A DNA stretch of 64,000 bases, taken from the NCBI GenBank assembly GCA_029706075.1, contig JAINUG010000055.1:4694339-4758338 (forward strand). The letters run 5' to 3'. Positions 1-11,245 of this stretch are shown here, piece by piece. Both the position numbers and the translations under genes were made by a program. The DNA is from Aldrovandia affinis (Eukaryota; Chordata; Actinopteri; Notacanthiformes; Halosauridae). Within the stretch, counting starts at the first letter, position 1, and each line of letters begins with the position of its first letter. The notes under the pieces were generated by a model, which saw nothing but the letters and a program-made list of their open reading frames with translations, was not told the DNA's origin and ran no database searches.

Positions 1-1100
1 TTTGGATAGCAAATCATATTTCTCTGTTCTTTACAGTACACTAATTTCATTTTTATGGTAAGCTGGTAATTTGCCGGAGCAATCTATCACAACTGACAGT
101 AGACGCCCGGGCGCCTGCCCAAAAAAAAAAAAAAAAAAAAAATGTTCAAAGTTTCTGCTCGTTTCTCTAAAAGTGTTCAAAAATGGTCTGGAAGAAAGGA
201 AGCTGACGCTAAGAGAAGACAGGCTGTTTAAAGGATGTTTTTAAAGTGAAAGCCTCCCGGGCCATATTCATTAAACATTCATAAACTCCACTAACTTCAC
301 AAAGTCTCCAAAAAAAAAACAAGCCCACGCCTAACCTAAAGCGACCCAAAATAATTGCACGTGCATTTCAGCACGAACGAACGCCCGCGGACGCCGTCAT
401 TCCCGCTCCGCGATCACAACTACAAGAACATTCCGGAAGAAAGAGCGCCATGTTTACTTGTGTACTTTTTTTTTTCTTTTTCCCACACGTATGGCCTTTT
501 CAAGTTTCAAGTTCTGTGCTGTCGAACTAGTGAGAGGTAACAGCTAGACTGATTTACTCTCGAGTTTGAGCTACAGCACAGATGTATTTATGCTGGTCCT
601 TTCTGCAAAGCGTAGGTTAATTCAAAGGCTTGTAAAGTAGTGCTCTTAATAGTTGAACTAAACCGACTTCTGTATCGGTAGAGGCTAGATGCCCCTCTTC
701 CAGAGGACAGTAATCTGCACTTCGAGACGGGAGCTGAGCCTGATGTTACGGTTCAGTAAACGTCAAACGAAGCGACGCATGAAAACACAGCTGAAAGGCT
801 CTGAAGAGTCGCGTCACGCGCACTGTAAAAAATTGAAACAAACCGACAGGCCGAGCGCAGATGACCGCCCTACGGAAGATGGGCGTCTAGCCTCTACCCT
901 TCTATATCGCCTCACAGGAAGTGAACTCCTTCCTTGACCCTTAACCCTCGTGATGTCACAGGCCCATTCCCCCAAACCCGCTGTCACCTTTACCACATGC
1001 CTACGAGAGGTTGACTCAGAAGACACACCTGTATCGACCCGTGTAACCAAAATCATGAATAAATCATGAATCATTTTAATCTACAAATCACTTCATCGCT
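1..1100. other. no gene seen; AT-rich intronic or intergenic DNA
   Basis: I see no splice-bounded coding sequence, RNA gene or recognisable transposon here. A poly-A run lies at about 121-142. The short open frames (for example 689-937) have no coding character that I recognise. Confidence 0.4.
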
Positions 1101-1111
1101 CGCCACCACCG

Positions 1112-1400
1112 AGTTAACTTAATGTTTTTGGTTTTTTTTCAAACTCAGAAATATTGAAATTGTCTGAAAACTCGGCCAGAGGATGATGGGCTTCGCCCTC
1201 TTGAGTCTGGTTCCTCCTGAGGTTTCTTCCCATTTGTTCCACCAAAGGGAGTTTCCTTGCCACTGTTGCCCAAGGCATGCTTTTATGGGGGAGTTTAGGC
1301 CGGGGTCTGCCGTAAAACATATTGTGATAAATGTTTTGTGAAGTGCGCTGTACAAATGCATTCAATTTGATTGGATATTTAGGCACTATGAGTACAGTTG
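1112..1400 (+). repeat. dispersed fish repeat, LINE 3′-end-like
   Basis: The stretch carries phrases I associate with a common teleost interspersed repeat: a 'ctggttcctcctgaggtttcttcc'-type block followed by 'ggagtttccttgccactgtt' and ending in a 'gcgctgtacaaatgcattcaat'-type terminus. That ending resembles non-LTR retrotransposon 3′ tails. Family assignment is from memory of the motif and is not exact. Confidence 0.45.
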
Positions 1401-1469
1401 TACAATGAAAGGTCACGCTGCCCTCATGGTTCATTGACTCCCGTCATGTGAATACCATAAAAGAAGAAC

Positions 1470-2308
1470 GTTGTTCTACTGATCTTTAGATTTGCATGTC
1501 AACATGACGCAGGTACGTTAATCTTAAGGATAATCATAAAGCACTATCTGCATCTTAAAACCTTCAGTATAGGCAGTTTTATTTATTGTTTTCGCTATTT
1601 GTCTTAAGCTTGCTGATGTAACTGGTTTTTCTTTTCTTTTTTATATTCTTGTTGATCTTGTGATTCGCATGTAGCACATCTTGCCAAATGAAAGCCTTAT
1701 AAAATATGTAAAAAAATAAAATAAAATAAAAAGTTAACTCTGGAGTAAAGCCTGTGGCACAGCAATTATTAACAATAATTATTATTATCGTGACAGACAG
1801 GATGAAAGTCCTTTCATTTTCAAAACGGATTCATTTCACTTCAATGTTTCTATTGTGAAGAAATGATGGCATCTGGAGTAGCAATCGAGTAGAGAAGATG
1901 GCTTCACAAGTAACAAAAATCAACCTTCAAAGCAAGACAAATACTTCTGCTCAATATAATATTGATTTATATCTACTAATTTATATTCAACAGTAACAAC
2001 TGTGTCCACACTACACAGAGAAAGAAAACACATTTTTTAATATTTCATGTAAACGGTAGAAATCCCTTATGTGTGAGCAGCCTAGGCAAGCGCAAAGACC
2101 GCTATCTCTGATCTCGAACTTCGTGATCTCTAACATCATTAAAGACATAAAAATAGCTAAACAAAAAGTCTATGTGCCCCAAAACTTTTCAAACTAAAAC
2201 ACATCACGAATTACTTTGCGGTAACGTTTTCACATTTCCATTTTTGTACGAAAATAAAGGAATGCATAATTGGCTGCGAGAGGATCAAAGGAGACCACCA
2301 GAGCCCCC

Positions 2309-2310
<2 letters not shown>
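1470..2310. other. no gene seen
   Basis: AT-rich sequence with short A/T runs (about 1710-1730) and no recognised element. It runs into the CA microsatellite at 2319. Confidence 0.4.
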
Positions 2311-2318
<8 letters not shown>

Positions 2319-2387
<69 letters not shown>

Positions 2388-2473
2388 AAACGCACACACA
2401 CAGAGAAACGCGCGCACACACACAGACACGCAAATGCACACACGCACACACACACGCACCCGCACACACACGC
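2319..2473. repeat. (CA)n microsatellite with degenerate flank
   Basis: A pure CA run of about 64 bases (2320-2383) is followed by an imperfect CA/CG-rich continuation to about 2473. Long His/Thr or Cys/Val open frames across it are repeat artefacts. Confidence 0.95.
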
Positions 2474-2849
2474 GTTAACGACTCTATTCGAGTCTCTTTG
2501 GGGCTTCAACCTATCGGAACATACTCCTAGTCATTTATACATGCTGGCTCTGCTACCTTCGGAGGGCAGATATCAGCTCGGCTCGGCGAAGACGCCTTCC
2601 TTTTCCCCCGAGCCCACGTTCCCGGCAGCGAGGGAAGCTCCCGATCACGCAGCAGGCCGAAATCAGACGTCAGAGAGAAGAGCCCACAAAGCCTTTCACC
2701 GCAATTTAATCGACAGGTCCTTAAGGTTTGGCTCACAATTAAATATAGTTTCTTAAGTGTCCATTTCTTTCCCCTTTAGAAACACAATATGGCCGATTCA
2801 GAATTCACTCGCCAAACTGTGTTTGTTAAGAAGAGAAAAGAGAGAGAGA

Positions 2850-3000
2850 AAAAAGCAACACTTAATCAATGAATTGCGAGTCATAGTTAATGACACGTGT
2901 TGATTGGAACCGGGGCTTTGTTTACAAGTGTCAAGGTTCTGAGGGGCCGATTTATTAAGGGGGTTAAGGTGTAATCATGAGAGCACATTTAATTACCCCG
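2850..3000. promoter_or_regulatory. candidate conserved non-coding element
   Basis: Non-repetitive sequence dense in transcription-factor-like motifs: a CACGTG core at about 2894, a forkhead-like TGTTTAC at about 2919, TTTATTAAGG at about 2950 and TTTAATTA at about 2987. No open frame explains it. The regulatory reading is inference from composition; conservation was not testable here. Confidence 0.25.
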
Positions 3001-3317
3001 CACGGCTTGGGAGAACACAGCACCGAATGAACAAAGTACAAAATGTACCACCGCACACGCTCCTCCGGTGCGTCGTTTGACCCGGTACACGTTAAAAGTG
3101 TTCTCGCTTTTTGCCTGGTATGCACTTTTGGTCCTGCGCGCTGTCGAGACCAGCTCAAATGAGAAAGAGCACTTTCTCAAGGCAGCAGTGTCAGTCAAAA
3201 ATCGGTAGCTCTTCTGCACTCCAAGCTGACGTGCAGTAAAACCAGACAGATCATGAAGAAGCCCAGCCACCCCCTTCACCACCGTCTGCGCAGATACAGC
3301 AGGAGAGGGAGCGCGCG

Positions 3318-3565
3318 CGTGTGCTCCAGAACAAGATTAGAACCAAGCGTTTTAGCAGCTCATTTGTCCCAGCTGCTATTAGAATGTACAATTAGTTCTT
3401 GCGAAATGTTACGTTAGGTAAAAAATTGTGCGTTTATGTTTTATGACCATGGGCACCTATGTATGGCAACGTGTCCTTACTTTGTATTTTTAAATTGTTT
3501 GAATTTTAAGTATGTACACTTGGATGGATGCTGCTGCTAGCTCAATTTCCCTTTCGGGATAATAA
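3318..3565 (+). mobile_element. LINE 3′ end (reverse-transcriptase ORF C-terminus plus tail)
   Basis: An open frame ends at 3395 with the peptide RTKRFSSSFVPAAIRMYN followed by a stop. This matches the C-terminal 'nSF(I/V)PAAIRllN-stop' signature of fish non-LTR retrotransposon ORF2 proteins. About 165 bases later the sequence reads 'atttccctttcgggataataaag', the usual 3′ tail of such elements. A related upstream piece (KKPSHPLHH, about 3256-3282) is in another frame, so the copy is frameshifted as well as 5′-truncated. It is a dead fragment. A SINE starts 12 bases after its end. Confidence 0.7.
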
Positions 3566-3576
3566 AGCTGAACTGT

Positions 3577-3718
3577 GGTTCTGTGTGGCTCAGTAGGTGG
3601 AGCATGGCGTTGGCGACGCTTAGGTTGTGGGTTCGATTCCCACTGGGACCACATGTACTGAAAAATGTATGCACTCACTACTGGAAGTCGCTCCGGATAA
3701 AAGCGTCTGCTAAACGGC
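3577..3718 (+). mobile_element. SINE-D (tRNA-derived SINE with L2-type tail)
   Basis: The head 'gtggctcagtaggtggagca' is an A-box-like tRNA D-arm and 'ggttcgattcc' is a B box. The anticodon position reads GGC, so the source may have been an alanine-like tRNA. After a short linker the copy ends in the hairpin 'cgctccggataaaagcg' and 'tctgctaaacggc', the 3′ tail shared with L2/UnaL2-type LINEs. It lies just after a LINE 3′ end. Not a functional tRNA gene: it is one of at least five copies in the window. Confidence 0.85.
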
Positions 3719-3779
3719 GTGTATATTCAACTAATAAAGGTGTGCCGAGCCGGCAACCGTTAAAACTGACGTAACACGC

Positions 3780-4355
3780 AACAGCACCCCTTTCCTTACA
3801 GCGGCAACGACTAAAAACGTGCCTGATATAAGTCATTCTGGAAACCGATGTGGGTTGTTAAACCCCATAATTAGGATACTGTAAGATCCGGAGGCCTCGG
3901 CTCACCGCCTGCCTCTTCGCGCCAAAAATGGACACGGGCGCCCTAAAACGCAAACCAGGCCCTTTCACAGAAGACGCTGATCCGTCCTCGTCGAGTGGCG
4001 ACGTCGCGATTTTAACGGGCGGCACACTGCGTCTCGCTCGAAGCACGCTCGAAGGAAAAAATTGAGCGTTTATATTCATTTATTTATTGTTTTTTAACAT
4101 TTATTTTACGACCGGGAGGACAGGAGGACGGGAGGAGGAGGTCACACGAGGGGCGTTGCAGATTACAGATAAAGCTGGACATATCCTGCAGGACAATCGG
4201 GGGAGTATGCGCAATGATTAGTGCCGAGAAGCCGGTGGGGGCCGAGTCAATAGCCCCAGAGCCCCGGGGGAACATATGTACCTACAGCAGGATGCGGACG
4301 GGACAGGGAAGGAGGAGAAACGCACAGGCGGGATACATTTTGGTATTTTGCGGTT
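3780..4355. other. no gene seen; CpG-rich unique DNA
   Basis: Non-repetitive, with many CpG dinucleotides at 3880-4060. No coding exon recognised. Confidence 0.35.
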
Positions 4356-4359
4356 TGGT

Positions 4360-4594
4360 ACATTTTACATTTTAGCCATTTAGCAGACACTCTTATCCAG
4401 AGCGACTCACACAGTTTACATTTCTTTACATACAATCCATTTATACAGATGGATATTTGTATTTTTACCGAAGCAATTCAGGTTAAGTACCTTGCTCAAG
4501 GGTACAACGGCAGTGCTCCACCTGGGATTTGAACCTGCAACCTCTGAGTTACAATTCCAGTACCCTAACCATTACACTACACTACACTGCCGCC
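4360..4594 (-). mobile_element. SINE-A copy
   Basis: Read on the minus strand it begins with the tRNA-like head (about 4594-4515; box A near 'gtagtgtaatggttagggta', box B 'ggttcaaatccc'). It continues through a body containing 'acttaacctgaattgcttc' and ends in the L2-type hairpin tail and 'aaatgtaaaatgta'. Four similar copies lie at 37255, 39966, 45390 and 53264. The head has a 5-bp stutter (actac repeated) here. Confidence 0.85.
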
Positions 4595-4599
4595 TCAGG

Positions 4600-5235
4600 G
4601 AACGCAAGTGTACCCAAGGGAAGGACATAAATCTCCCATGGATTCCTGCATGAATCAACGCGACGCATCTTAAAGAGTTCGGGCTGGCCGGTCCCGACGC
4701 AAACTCTTGGGCCTGCCCGCACGGGATTCCGCGGCGATGTGACTTTGTGCGACGCCGCCCTTAAAGACGTCAATGCGTACGGTAGGGACGACCTCAGAGA
4801 TGCCAACGCGACCGAGAACGGATCTACCTCAACCGTGCGTCTCCGGTCACGCGGACGGGTAAAATCATCTACGTTCCTGTGGACCGCTAAAACCATCTGC
4901 ACGCTCCTCTGCCGCCCACGGACTCCTCGGCCGGAGGAAGATGAAGAAGCTCTCCCTCTCGGCCGGGCTAAAATGTTTGCCATCAATGATTAATGACGGC
5001 GCAGGGTAAAAAGAGACAGCGACGAGATAAGAAAAAAACACACGCACACAGGGTCGGGTATTTCTGGTGCAAGGTCAACACGCAACGGCGCACGCACCCT
5101 CCAGCCAATCAGGGGGGGGCGGGGGGCGGGCGGCCAGCTGGCTCTCCCCATCATTCGATGCGGCCCCGCGATTCGTATCGAAATCCAAAGTAACGTCCGA
5201 CCGGCTAAGTATCACATAAGCGACCGCAGTGGTTT
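4600..5235. other. CpG-rich unique DNA with a G-run
   Basis: Unusually CpG-rich for fish intergenic DNA. At about 5108-5131 there is a G-rich run of several G tracts that could form a G-quadruplex. Open frames on both strands (4582-4986 minus, 4739-4993 plus) follow from high GC and match nothing I know. A CpG island or promoter is possible but unproven. Confidence 0.3.
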
Positions 5236-5432
5236 ATTTAGACCAGGGTTCCGCAAAGCCAGCCCCAGAGGGCCACGGGGTGTGGCTGGTTTTTGTTTTC
5301 ACCTTAAAACCAGCAACCGGTTTGAACCCCAGAAGCCAAGTGAAGTGAGTTAACTGTAGTTGCTTTAATTAACCAATTAAGTGCTGAGTAACAACAAAAA
5401 CCAGCCCTGCTATAGGCTGGGGAAATAAAATG
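5236..5432. mobile_element. hAT-like miniature element
   Basis: The left part reads 'ccagggttccgcaaagccag' and 'tgtggctggtttttgttttc', and the right part 'acaacaaaaaccagccctgc'. These inverted, subterminally complementary ends enclose a short AT-rich core with 'aattaaccaattaagtgctgag'. I know this as a common non-autonomous fish DNA element, probably hAT-related. No coding capacity. Confidence 0.6.
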
Positions 5433-5454
5433 GCAACACTTGTCTCTGTTCGGC

Positions 5455-5993
5455 CGGTGGTTCTCAATCCTGGTCCTGGGGGGCCCCTGTGTGTGCTGGT
5501 TTTCGTTCCAACCACAGTTGCAACCCCCTGAATTGTAACAAGCCGTTAATTATTCTTAATTATACGTTTTAAAGTTCTACTGGAGTAAGGTTTACCTAAG
5601 GGTACACCGTGGCAGAAATAGCTATGCATGCCACGAAGAATAAATGTCTCATATTCACATCACAGGACTTCATCAGCCAGATCAATGAATGCCTTCATTT
5701 TCTGTAATGTGCTGTATAGCAAATGACTCCTTTAGAAAGAGGTTACAAATGATCAAATTACAGACTGGCAGGTGAAATCAGTGGGGGCCTAATTGCCGAA
5801 AGTGTGGCCACCTGGTCACTAAAACTAAACCATTTGTGGGAAAATGAAGAACTCAATTAACCTGCGCTGTGTTAATAAGTTTAAGAATACAAAATTATGA
5901 AAGAACGGTCAACAAGCTTAATGGATCGAGAGGTTAGCTGTGACAAAAACCTGCATGCCCAGTGGGGCCCCAAGGGGCAGAATTGAGAAGCAG
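5455..5993. mobile_element. hAT-like non-autonomous element with inverted ends
   Basis: The left end 'ggttctcaatcctggtcc' pairs imperfectly with the reverse complement of the right end around 5960-5990 ('ggggcagaattgagaagc'), followed inward on both sides by an 'aaaacc/ggtttt' block. The internal 450 bases have no open frame. It sits about 20 bases after a related element at 5236. Confidence 0.55.
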
Positions 5994-7734
5994 CATATTA
6001 AGGGAACGAGGATGGGCAAAGCGGCCGAAGGTGCACAGTAAATCGCCCTCCACATTTTTAGCACTGCCACCACCCCCTCTGCATCGACCCTCCGTCCCGC
6101 CCAGGGTAGAGAGACACGCTAACCCCCTCCCTCCCATCCCCTCCACACCCCTACCCCGGGATCGGCGAGGGGAACGATTCGCACTCTCTCAGGCTGATCC
6201 CAAAATCCCGCCAGGACAGACGGAACTCGGGACCCTGCAGGAGCCATTTATGAACGCATGTCCTCGTTCACGTTATTCATGCGTTTCGTTACGATGCTTC
6301 ATTATTTTAAATCGTGTTTACCAGGTGTGTAATCATGTTATCTCCCGCTAGTTTTTTTTTTTACGCACTCGGGCGGGGCTGGCGACTGGAGAAGCAAAAC
6401 AGCTTTTCCTGCCGCATGCAAGCGAACGCACGTTCGTAAGCGAACACCAGCAAACACCTGCGAAATGAGAGCAAAGGGAAAATAAAGCCTTTCAGTTAGT
6501 TAATAAACAACTCTCAGTTATTGTACTGGAGCCTTCGTTATCAGGACGGTGCGTGGAAACCTCCCCCCGATCCAAAGAAAATTCGAAAACGTTAAGAGGC
6601 CATTACAGACCCCATCCCGGCGAGATGTTCCTGGTCATTCTTTGCGCACGCCCGTCGATACGAGCACAAAGAACAGCGCTCACACATTTTACCCCAAATC
6701 CGCTCGACCTCAGCCCGGGCCATTCCGCCGTCAAACGGAAACATTCTTTAACACCTCATCATACACGATCCACACACTGTAAAAGTCCTTTTATATAACT
6801 CTACTCTTTTAATATAGACTGAAGCCTCTGGGTATTTTCGTAGAGTCGTGCTGTGTAGCTCCTCCAGCCACCAGATAAAATTACTGCCACAAATACTGCC
6901 TCCTTTGAATGCTCTCCTCCTTTCTTTTCATTTTTTTTGTTAACCGTTCATTTTTTTCGCCGTTTATTCGCAGCCCTCGTCCCCGCAGCAGAAAGAGAAA
7001 GTGAGAGAGGCTAATCCTGAAGGAAGATAACATTTTAAAATCCCTTCCTGTTCATTTCGTGCACACACGTGCGCTTGGATGTTCGGCTCGGGCGCTCGAG
7101 AGTGGAGGAGCTGCTCTTCCGCTCTTAGCCGGGCAGTTGGCAGGAGGGCGGACACACTTGATTGTGTCTGCCCTCCTGTCGTGAGCCAATTAAAGATTCA
7201 GCTAATCAGCTGCGTGCGCAGCACATTTCAAGCATAAAATATACCCTTTTTTTTTTTTTTTTTTTTTGCTTTACCTTCCGAGTTTCATAACCTCAGGGGT
7301 TAGGTACTGCAGGTACCACATGTTCTCGCCCCTCAGTAAACATTCTGTCCTGTCGCCAGGTGCAGTAAACCTGCCATTTTAGTAACAGAATCCTGGGCAG
7401 AAAGGAGGAGTGGGCCTGTGGAAGACACGGCGAGGAGCTTATGGGACTTACTGTGCCAATAGAGGCTTTTGTTGTATTGATGTGAATGTGAACTGAATGG
7501 AGTGATTTATTTTCCCCTCCTCCTCCGTTTCCTGTCTTCGATCGGCAGTGTTAGCGGCATTAGCAGTGCTAGCGACATTAGCGGGCTAGCGGATTCCTTT
7601 CCTCGGCGTGGCATCAGGGCCCCGTAGCGTGGGCTAGCCCTCTGTGGTGTGGGGTGTAAAACGATGAGAGGCAATGCGGACAGCACGCCAGAGGGACAGA
7701 ACGGCGCTGACCAGATGGAGGGTGGGCCAGATGG
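5994..7734. other. no gene seen
   Basis: Mixed unique sequence. A poly-T run lies at about 7244-7267 and a 'ttagcg(g/a)cattagc' short repeat at about 7550-7585. Open frames at 5962-6351 and 6549-6798 show no recognised domain. Confidence 0.35.
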
Positions 7735-7935
7735 AGTTAGGTGTGGTGAGGCAGGCGGAGAGGGAGGGAGAGTGAGGGACTGAGAGGGGGAGCAATGGAG
7801 AGAGGGGGAGAGAGGGAGAGAAATGGAGAAATGGAGAGGGAGAAGGGGAGAGAGAGGGAGAGGGGGCGGAGAGAGAGGGAGAAAGATGGAGAGGAGAGAG
7901 ATGGAGAGGGAGAGAGGGTGAGAGAGAGGGAAAGG
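7735..7935. repeat. purine-only GA-rich minisatellite
   Basis: About 200 bases of nearly uninterrupted purines on the plus strand, built from irregular gagag/gggag words. The long proline/serine/leucine open frame on the minus strand (7507-8007) is a by-product of this composition. Confidence 0.9.
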
Positions 7936-8323
7936 GGGCGGAGGGGGTAAAGTTGGCCCGGTGTCAGAGAGGGAGAAGTTAAGGAGCCTGCACCAGCTCC
8001 TACTCAATGACGCACGCGGGCACGCACGGGCTTACAAACAGATACGCTCATAGCCATTACACAAACAACACGCACACACACAGCCTGCTGTCATAGCTAC
8101 CCCCCTCAAACGAAAGTCACTCTGCAGCTGACAGATTTTACACATCCCCCTCCAGAAGCTGAGAAAAAGCACACACTCAGTGTTAATTTCCAAACAGAGA
8201 CTACCTCAACCTGGGGGGTCTGACAGGCTCAGAAAATAGATTCATCTCAACTGAGTCTTAAGAACTGAGGAGCCCCATACCTATATATAGCTCTCTCTAC
8301 GTCTCTATACTTATCTATACCTA

Positions 8324-9445
8324 CAGTGCATTCGGAAAGTATTCAGACCCCTTCACTTTTTCAACATTTTGTTATGTTACAGCCTTATTCTAAAATGTAT
8401 TAAATTCATTTTTTTCCTCATCAATCTACACACAATACCCCATAATGACAAAGGAAAAACAGATTTTTAGAAATTTTACCTATTTTTTTTAGTTTTTTTA
8501 CTTAAAAAAACTGGAATATCACATTTACATAAGTATTCAGACCCTTTGTTATGCATCCTGTTCCCTTTGATCATCCTTGAGATGTCTCAAGAACTTGATT
8601 GTAGTCCACCTGTGGCAAATTCAATTGACTGCACATGGTTTGGAAAGGCACACACCTGTCTGTATAAGGTCCCACAGTTGACAGTGCACGTCAGAGCAAA
8701 AACCAAGCCATGAAGTCCTAGGAACTCTCCATAGACCTCCGAGATAGAATTGTGTTGAGGCATAGATCTGGGGAAGGGTATAAAAACATTGCTAAAGCAT
8801 TGAAAGTCCCCATCATTGTGAAATGGAAGAAGTTTGGAAGAAGTTTGGAACCACCACGACTCTTCTTAGAGCTGGCCGTCCGGCCAAACTCAGTAACCGG
8901 GCAAGAAGGGCCTTGGTCAGGGAGGTGACCAAGAATCCAATGGCCACTCTAAGAGAGCTTCAGAGTTCCTCTGCAGCGATGGGAGAACCTGGCAGAAGGA
9001 CAACCATCTCTGCAGCACTCCATCAATCAGGCCTTTATGGTAGTGGCTAGACGGAAGCCACTACTGAGTGAAAGGCATATGACAGCCCGCCTGAAGTTTG
9101 CCAAACGGCACTTAAAGGACTCTAAGAGCATCAGGAAAAAGATTCTCTGGTCTGATGAGACACAAATTTAACTTTTTGGCCTGAATGCCAAGCGCTACCA
9201 TAAAGGCCTGATTGATGTGTGCCGATCGAATGCCATAGCAAAGAGCCTGAATACTTATGTAAATGTGATATTTCAATTTTTTAATTGTAATAAATTTGCA
9301 AGAATTTCTGAAAACCTGTTTTTGCTTTGTCATTATGGGGTATTGTGTGTAGATTGATGAGGAAAAAAACGAATTTAATCCATTTTAGAATAATGCTGTA
9401 ACATAACAAAATGTGGAGGGGGCTGAATACTTTCCAAATGCACTG
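8324..9445 (+). mobile_element. Tc1-like transposon, group T1, decayed
   Basis: Terminal inverted repeats 'cagtgcattcggaaagtatt' at the left and its near-complement at the right (9423-9445) are flanked by TA dinucleotides at 8322-8323 and 9446-9447, the Tc1/mariner target duplication. Subterminal blocks ('caataccccataatgacaaa') are repeated in inverse near both ends. The element is about 1.12 kb, shorter than the roughly 1.6 kb of intact fish Tc1 elements, because the 3′ third of the transposase is deleted around 9200. Confidence 0.93.
8710..9200 (+). pseudogene. broken Tc1-type transposase (T1)
   Basis: Translation shows the DNA-binding half of a Tc1 transposase: a helix-turn-helix region near 8730-8830, then the AGRPAKLSNRARRALVREV segment (GRPR-like linker), then 'TTISAALHQSGLYG'. 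A stop follows in place of the expected 'VARRKP' continuation, and the first catalytic block 'ILWSDET' (about 9147-9167) is followed by another stop. Everything after about 9200, including the second and third catalytic acidic residues, is missing. Non-functional. Confidence 0.85.
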
Positions 9446-9521
9446 TATACCCCCCCGTAGCCCCCTATACCACTCTCTACCTCTCTGTACCACTCTATAC
9501 CTCTCTAGACCTATACCTCTC

Positions 9522-10830
9522 TAGACCTATACCTAGTTCCCTGAGTCAGTACGGTCCCCCTTCTTACATATTGGAATTATACTATCTTGCTTCAAGTCAT
9601 TTGGGATTTCTCCAGTGTTTATGGATTGCATAAAAAATATCTGTCAGTGGTTTATAAATAATCTCCTCAAGTTCCTTGGGCATTCAAGATATATGCCATC
9701 AGGACCTGCTGACTTGTGTCTTAAGTTGTTGTAATTTTTCTAGCCCTTCCCCATCTCTTATCTCAAGGTCCACTAAAACATCTGTACATTAGCTGTACTT
9801 TTAGGCATATTTATAACCTCTTCTCTGGTAAAGCTCTCAACAAAGTAAATGTTTAGGGTATCTGCATTATCCTTTTTAATTCTGTCAGGACTATTACACA
9901 AAACCAGATCCAGAATTGATTTCCCTCTTGTAGGCTGAACAACAGACTGCACCAAAAAAATAATAATAATAATTAACCACATCTAAAAACTCATCTTCAC
10001 ATTTACCCTGACCTGACACTACTTCCCAATTAATAGAGAGGGAATTGAAGACACCCAATATTAATGTCTCTCCTTCCTGACAAGCTTGTTTTATGTTTCC
10101 ATAGAGCATAATATTTATGTTGTTGTCCGAAGCTGGTGGCCTATAGCATACTCCCATATTAAGGCCCTTCTCATGATCTCCCAGTAGTCTAATCCAGATG
10201 TCCTCACAAAGAAAGAATTCCTTCCTGGAATTTCCTGCACATTGAGATTTCCTTTCACATAAAGGGCCACATCCCCACCTATTTTATTTGTTCTATCCTT
10301 CCTGATCAGTTTGTACCCCTCCACATTATGTTCATCCCTGTTATTGTAACATTTGCTAACATTACCCACGTGGGCAAAGTTCATCTTTTTTATTTTACCC
10401 CGTTTTTCTCCCAATTTGGTAGCTAATTACACCCGCTGTGCTTAGTTCAATCCCCTCCCTCGTAGTCCGCTGCTGTAGCCCTGTGACCGGCAGTGACAGT
10501 GGCGAAGCGCTGCCTCCTCCGAGACAGCACTCGTCGTGCCGTCGACTGTAATTCCGGCACCCCAGAACCACTCCTGTGCGCAGCAAACTGTGTCGGCTTC
10601 CTTCCCCCCTCCCTGGGGCGGACAGGCAATTGCCGCCCCGGTGGCACTCCCAACCAGAGCCGACTCTGGCGCGACGGGGAATCAAACCCCGGTCGCCGTG
10701 GCCAGCGTCAGACGTTGAAACCACTAGACCACGTGGGAGGCCGCAAAGCTCATCTTTGAGGGAAAGAGTGGGAGGGAGACATGTATTATCCCCGATGGGC
10801 TAATACAGAGCTCAGCTTTAACAGGTACCT
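9522..10830 (-). mobile_element. LINE fossil (endonuclease and RT pieces), L2/CR1-like
   Basis: Minus-strand frames give an exonuclease/endonuclease-phosphatase domain typical of LINE ORF2: GYKLIRKDRTNKIGGDVALYV (about 10310), then 'GVCYRPPASDN' (about 10150), 'WEVVSGQGKCEDEFLDVVN' (about 10000) and 'SVVQPTRGKSILDLVLCN' (about 9920). Reverse-transcriptase block pieces follow at about 9690-9540 (GPDGIY, then NTGEIPNDLKQDSIIPI, then KKGDRTDSGN). Several frameshifts and a TAA-repeat expansion at about 9955-9975 kill it. It is interrupted by a SINE at 10390-10742 and resumes to about 10830. Confidence 0.8.
10390..10742 (-). mobile_element. SINE-B inserted in a LINE, with target-site duplication
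   Basis: The minus strand starts with a tRNA-like head ('cctcccacgtggtctagtgg', B box 'ggtttgattcc') and has a GC-rich body with 'ggcaattgcctgtccgcccc'. It ends in the tail 'aattggctaccaaattggg' type and 'gagaaaaacggggta'. A 15-base direct repeat flanks it: gcaaagttcatcttt (10375-10389) and gcaaagctcatcttt (10743-10757), so it inserted into the LINE after the LINE was already there. Confidence 0.9.
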
Positions 10831-10899
10831 AAAGTAACACCCAGAAACACATATCCGATTGTGTGTAAAGCGACACCTTTAGCCGATCTTTAGTTTCAA

Positions 10900-11245
10900 G
10901 TGTTATCGTTCGGATGGGACGGTAAAAACCGAGGTCCTGACTCTCTGTGGTCATAAAAGATCCCACGGCACTTCTCGATAAGAGTAGGGTGTTAACCCGG
11001 TGTCCTGGCCAAATTCCTAACCCAGACAATATCTATACAATTCATTCCCTCCTCCTCGCCTCCACTGTGTATCTGATGTGTGGTGAGTTTGTACTGGCGC
11101 ACTATGGCTGCCGTCGCGTTCACCCAGGTGGGTGCTGCACATTGGTGGTGGTTGAGGTGAGTTACTCCTATCATTGTAAAGCGCTTTGGGTTCCTTGAAA
11201 AGCGCTATATCAAATCCAATGTTCATTCATTCATTCATCACTGCA
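10900..11245 (+). repeat. dispersed fish repeat ending in 'gcgctatat' hairpin
   Basis: Contains blocks I recognise from a very common teleost repeat: 'ctctgtggtcataaaagatc', 'taacccggtgtcctggccaa', 'ggcgcactatggctgccgtc', and a 3′ hairpin 'aagcgctttgggttccttg' with 'aaaagcgctatatcaaat'. It ends in ATTC repeats (11222-11238). Probably a LINE or LINE-driven element 3′ end; class uncertain. Confidence 0.55.

Noticed and set aside
2172-2756. Long open frames across CA repeats (also at 18737, 33890, 50374, 61483, 62422)
   Set aside because: They are His/Thr, Cys/Val or Ser/Val repeats created by dinucleotide and hexamer arrays, open in several frames on both strands.
3577-3650. tRNA gene at the SINE-D head
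   Set aside because: A and B boxes are present, but the same head with the same L2-type tail recurs at 21102, 25811, 43001 and 57178. It is a SINE, not a functional tRNA locus.
7507-8007. 166-codon Pro/Ser/Leu open frame on the minus strand
   Set aside because: It is the complement of the polypurine minisatellite and has no domain or splice context.
10493-10803. Overlapping open frames on both strands
   Set aside because: They lie within SINE-B and are a product of its GC-rich body. The same applies to frames at 20631-20919, 27035-27432, 30733-31126, 52564-52993 and 58497-58777.
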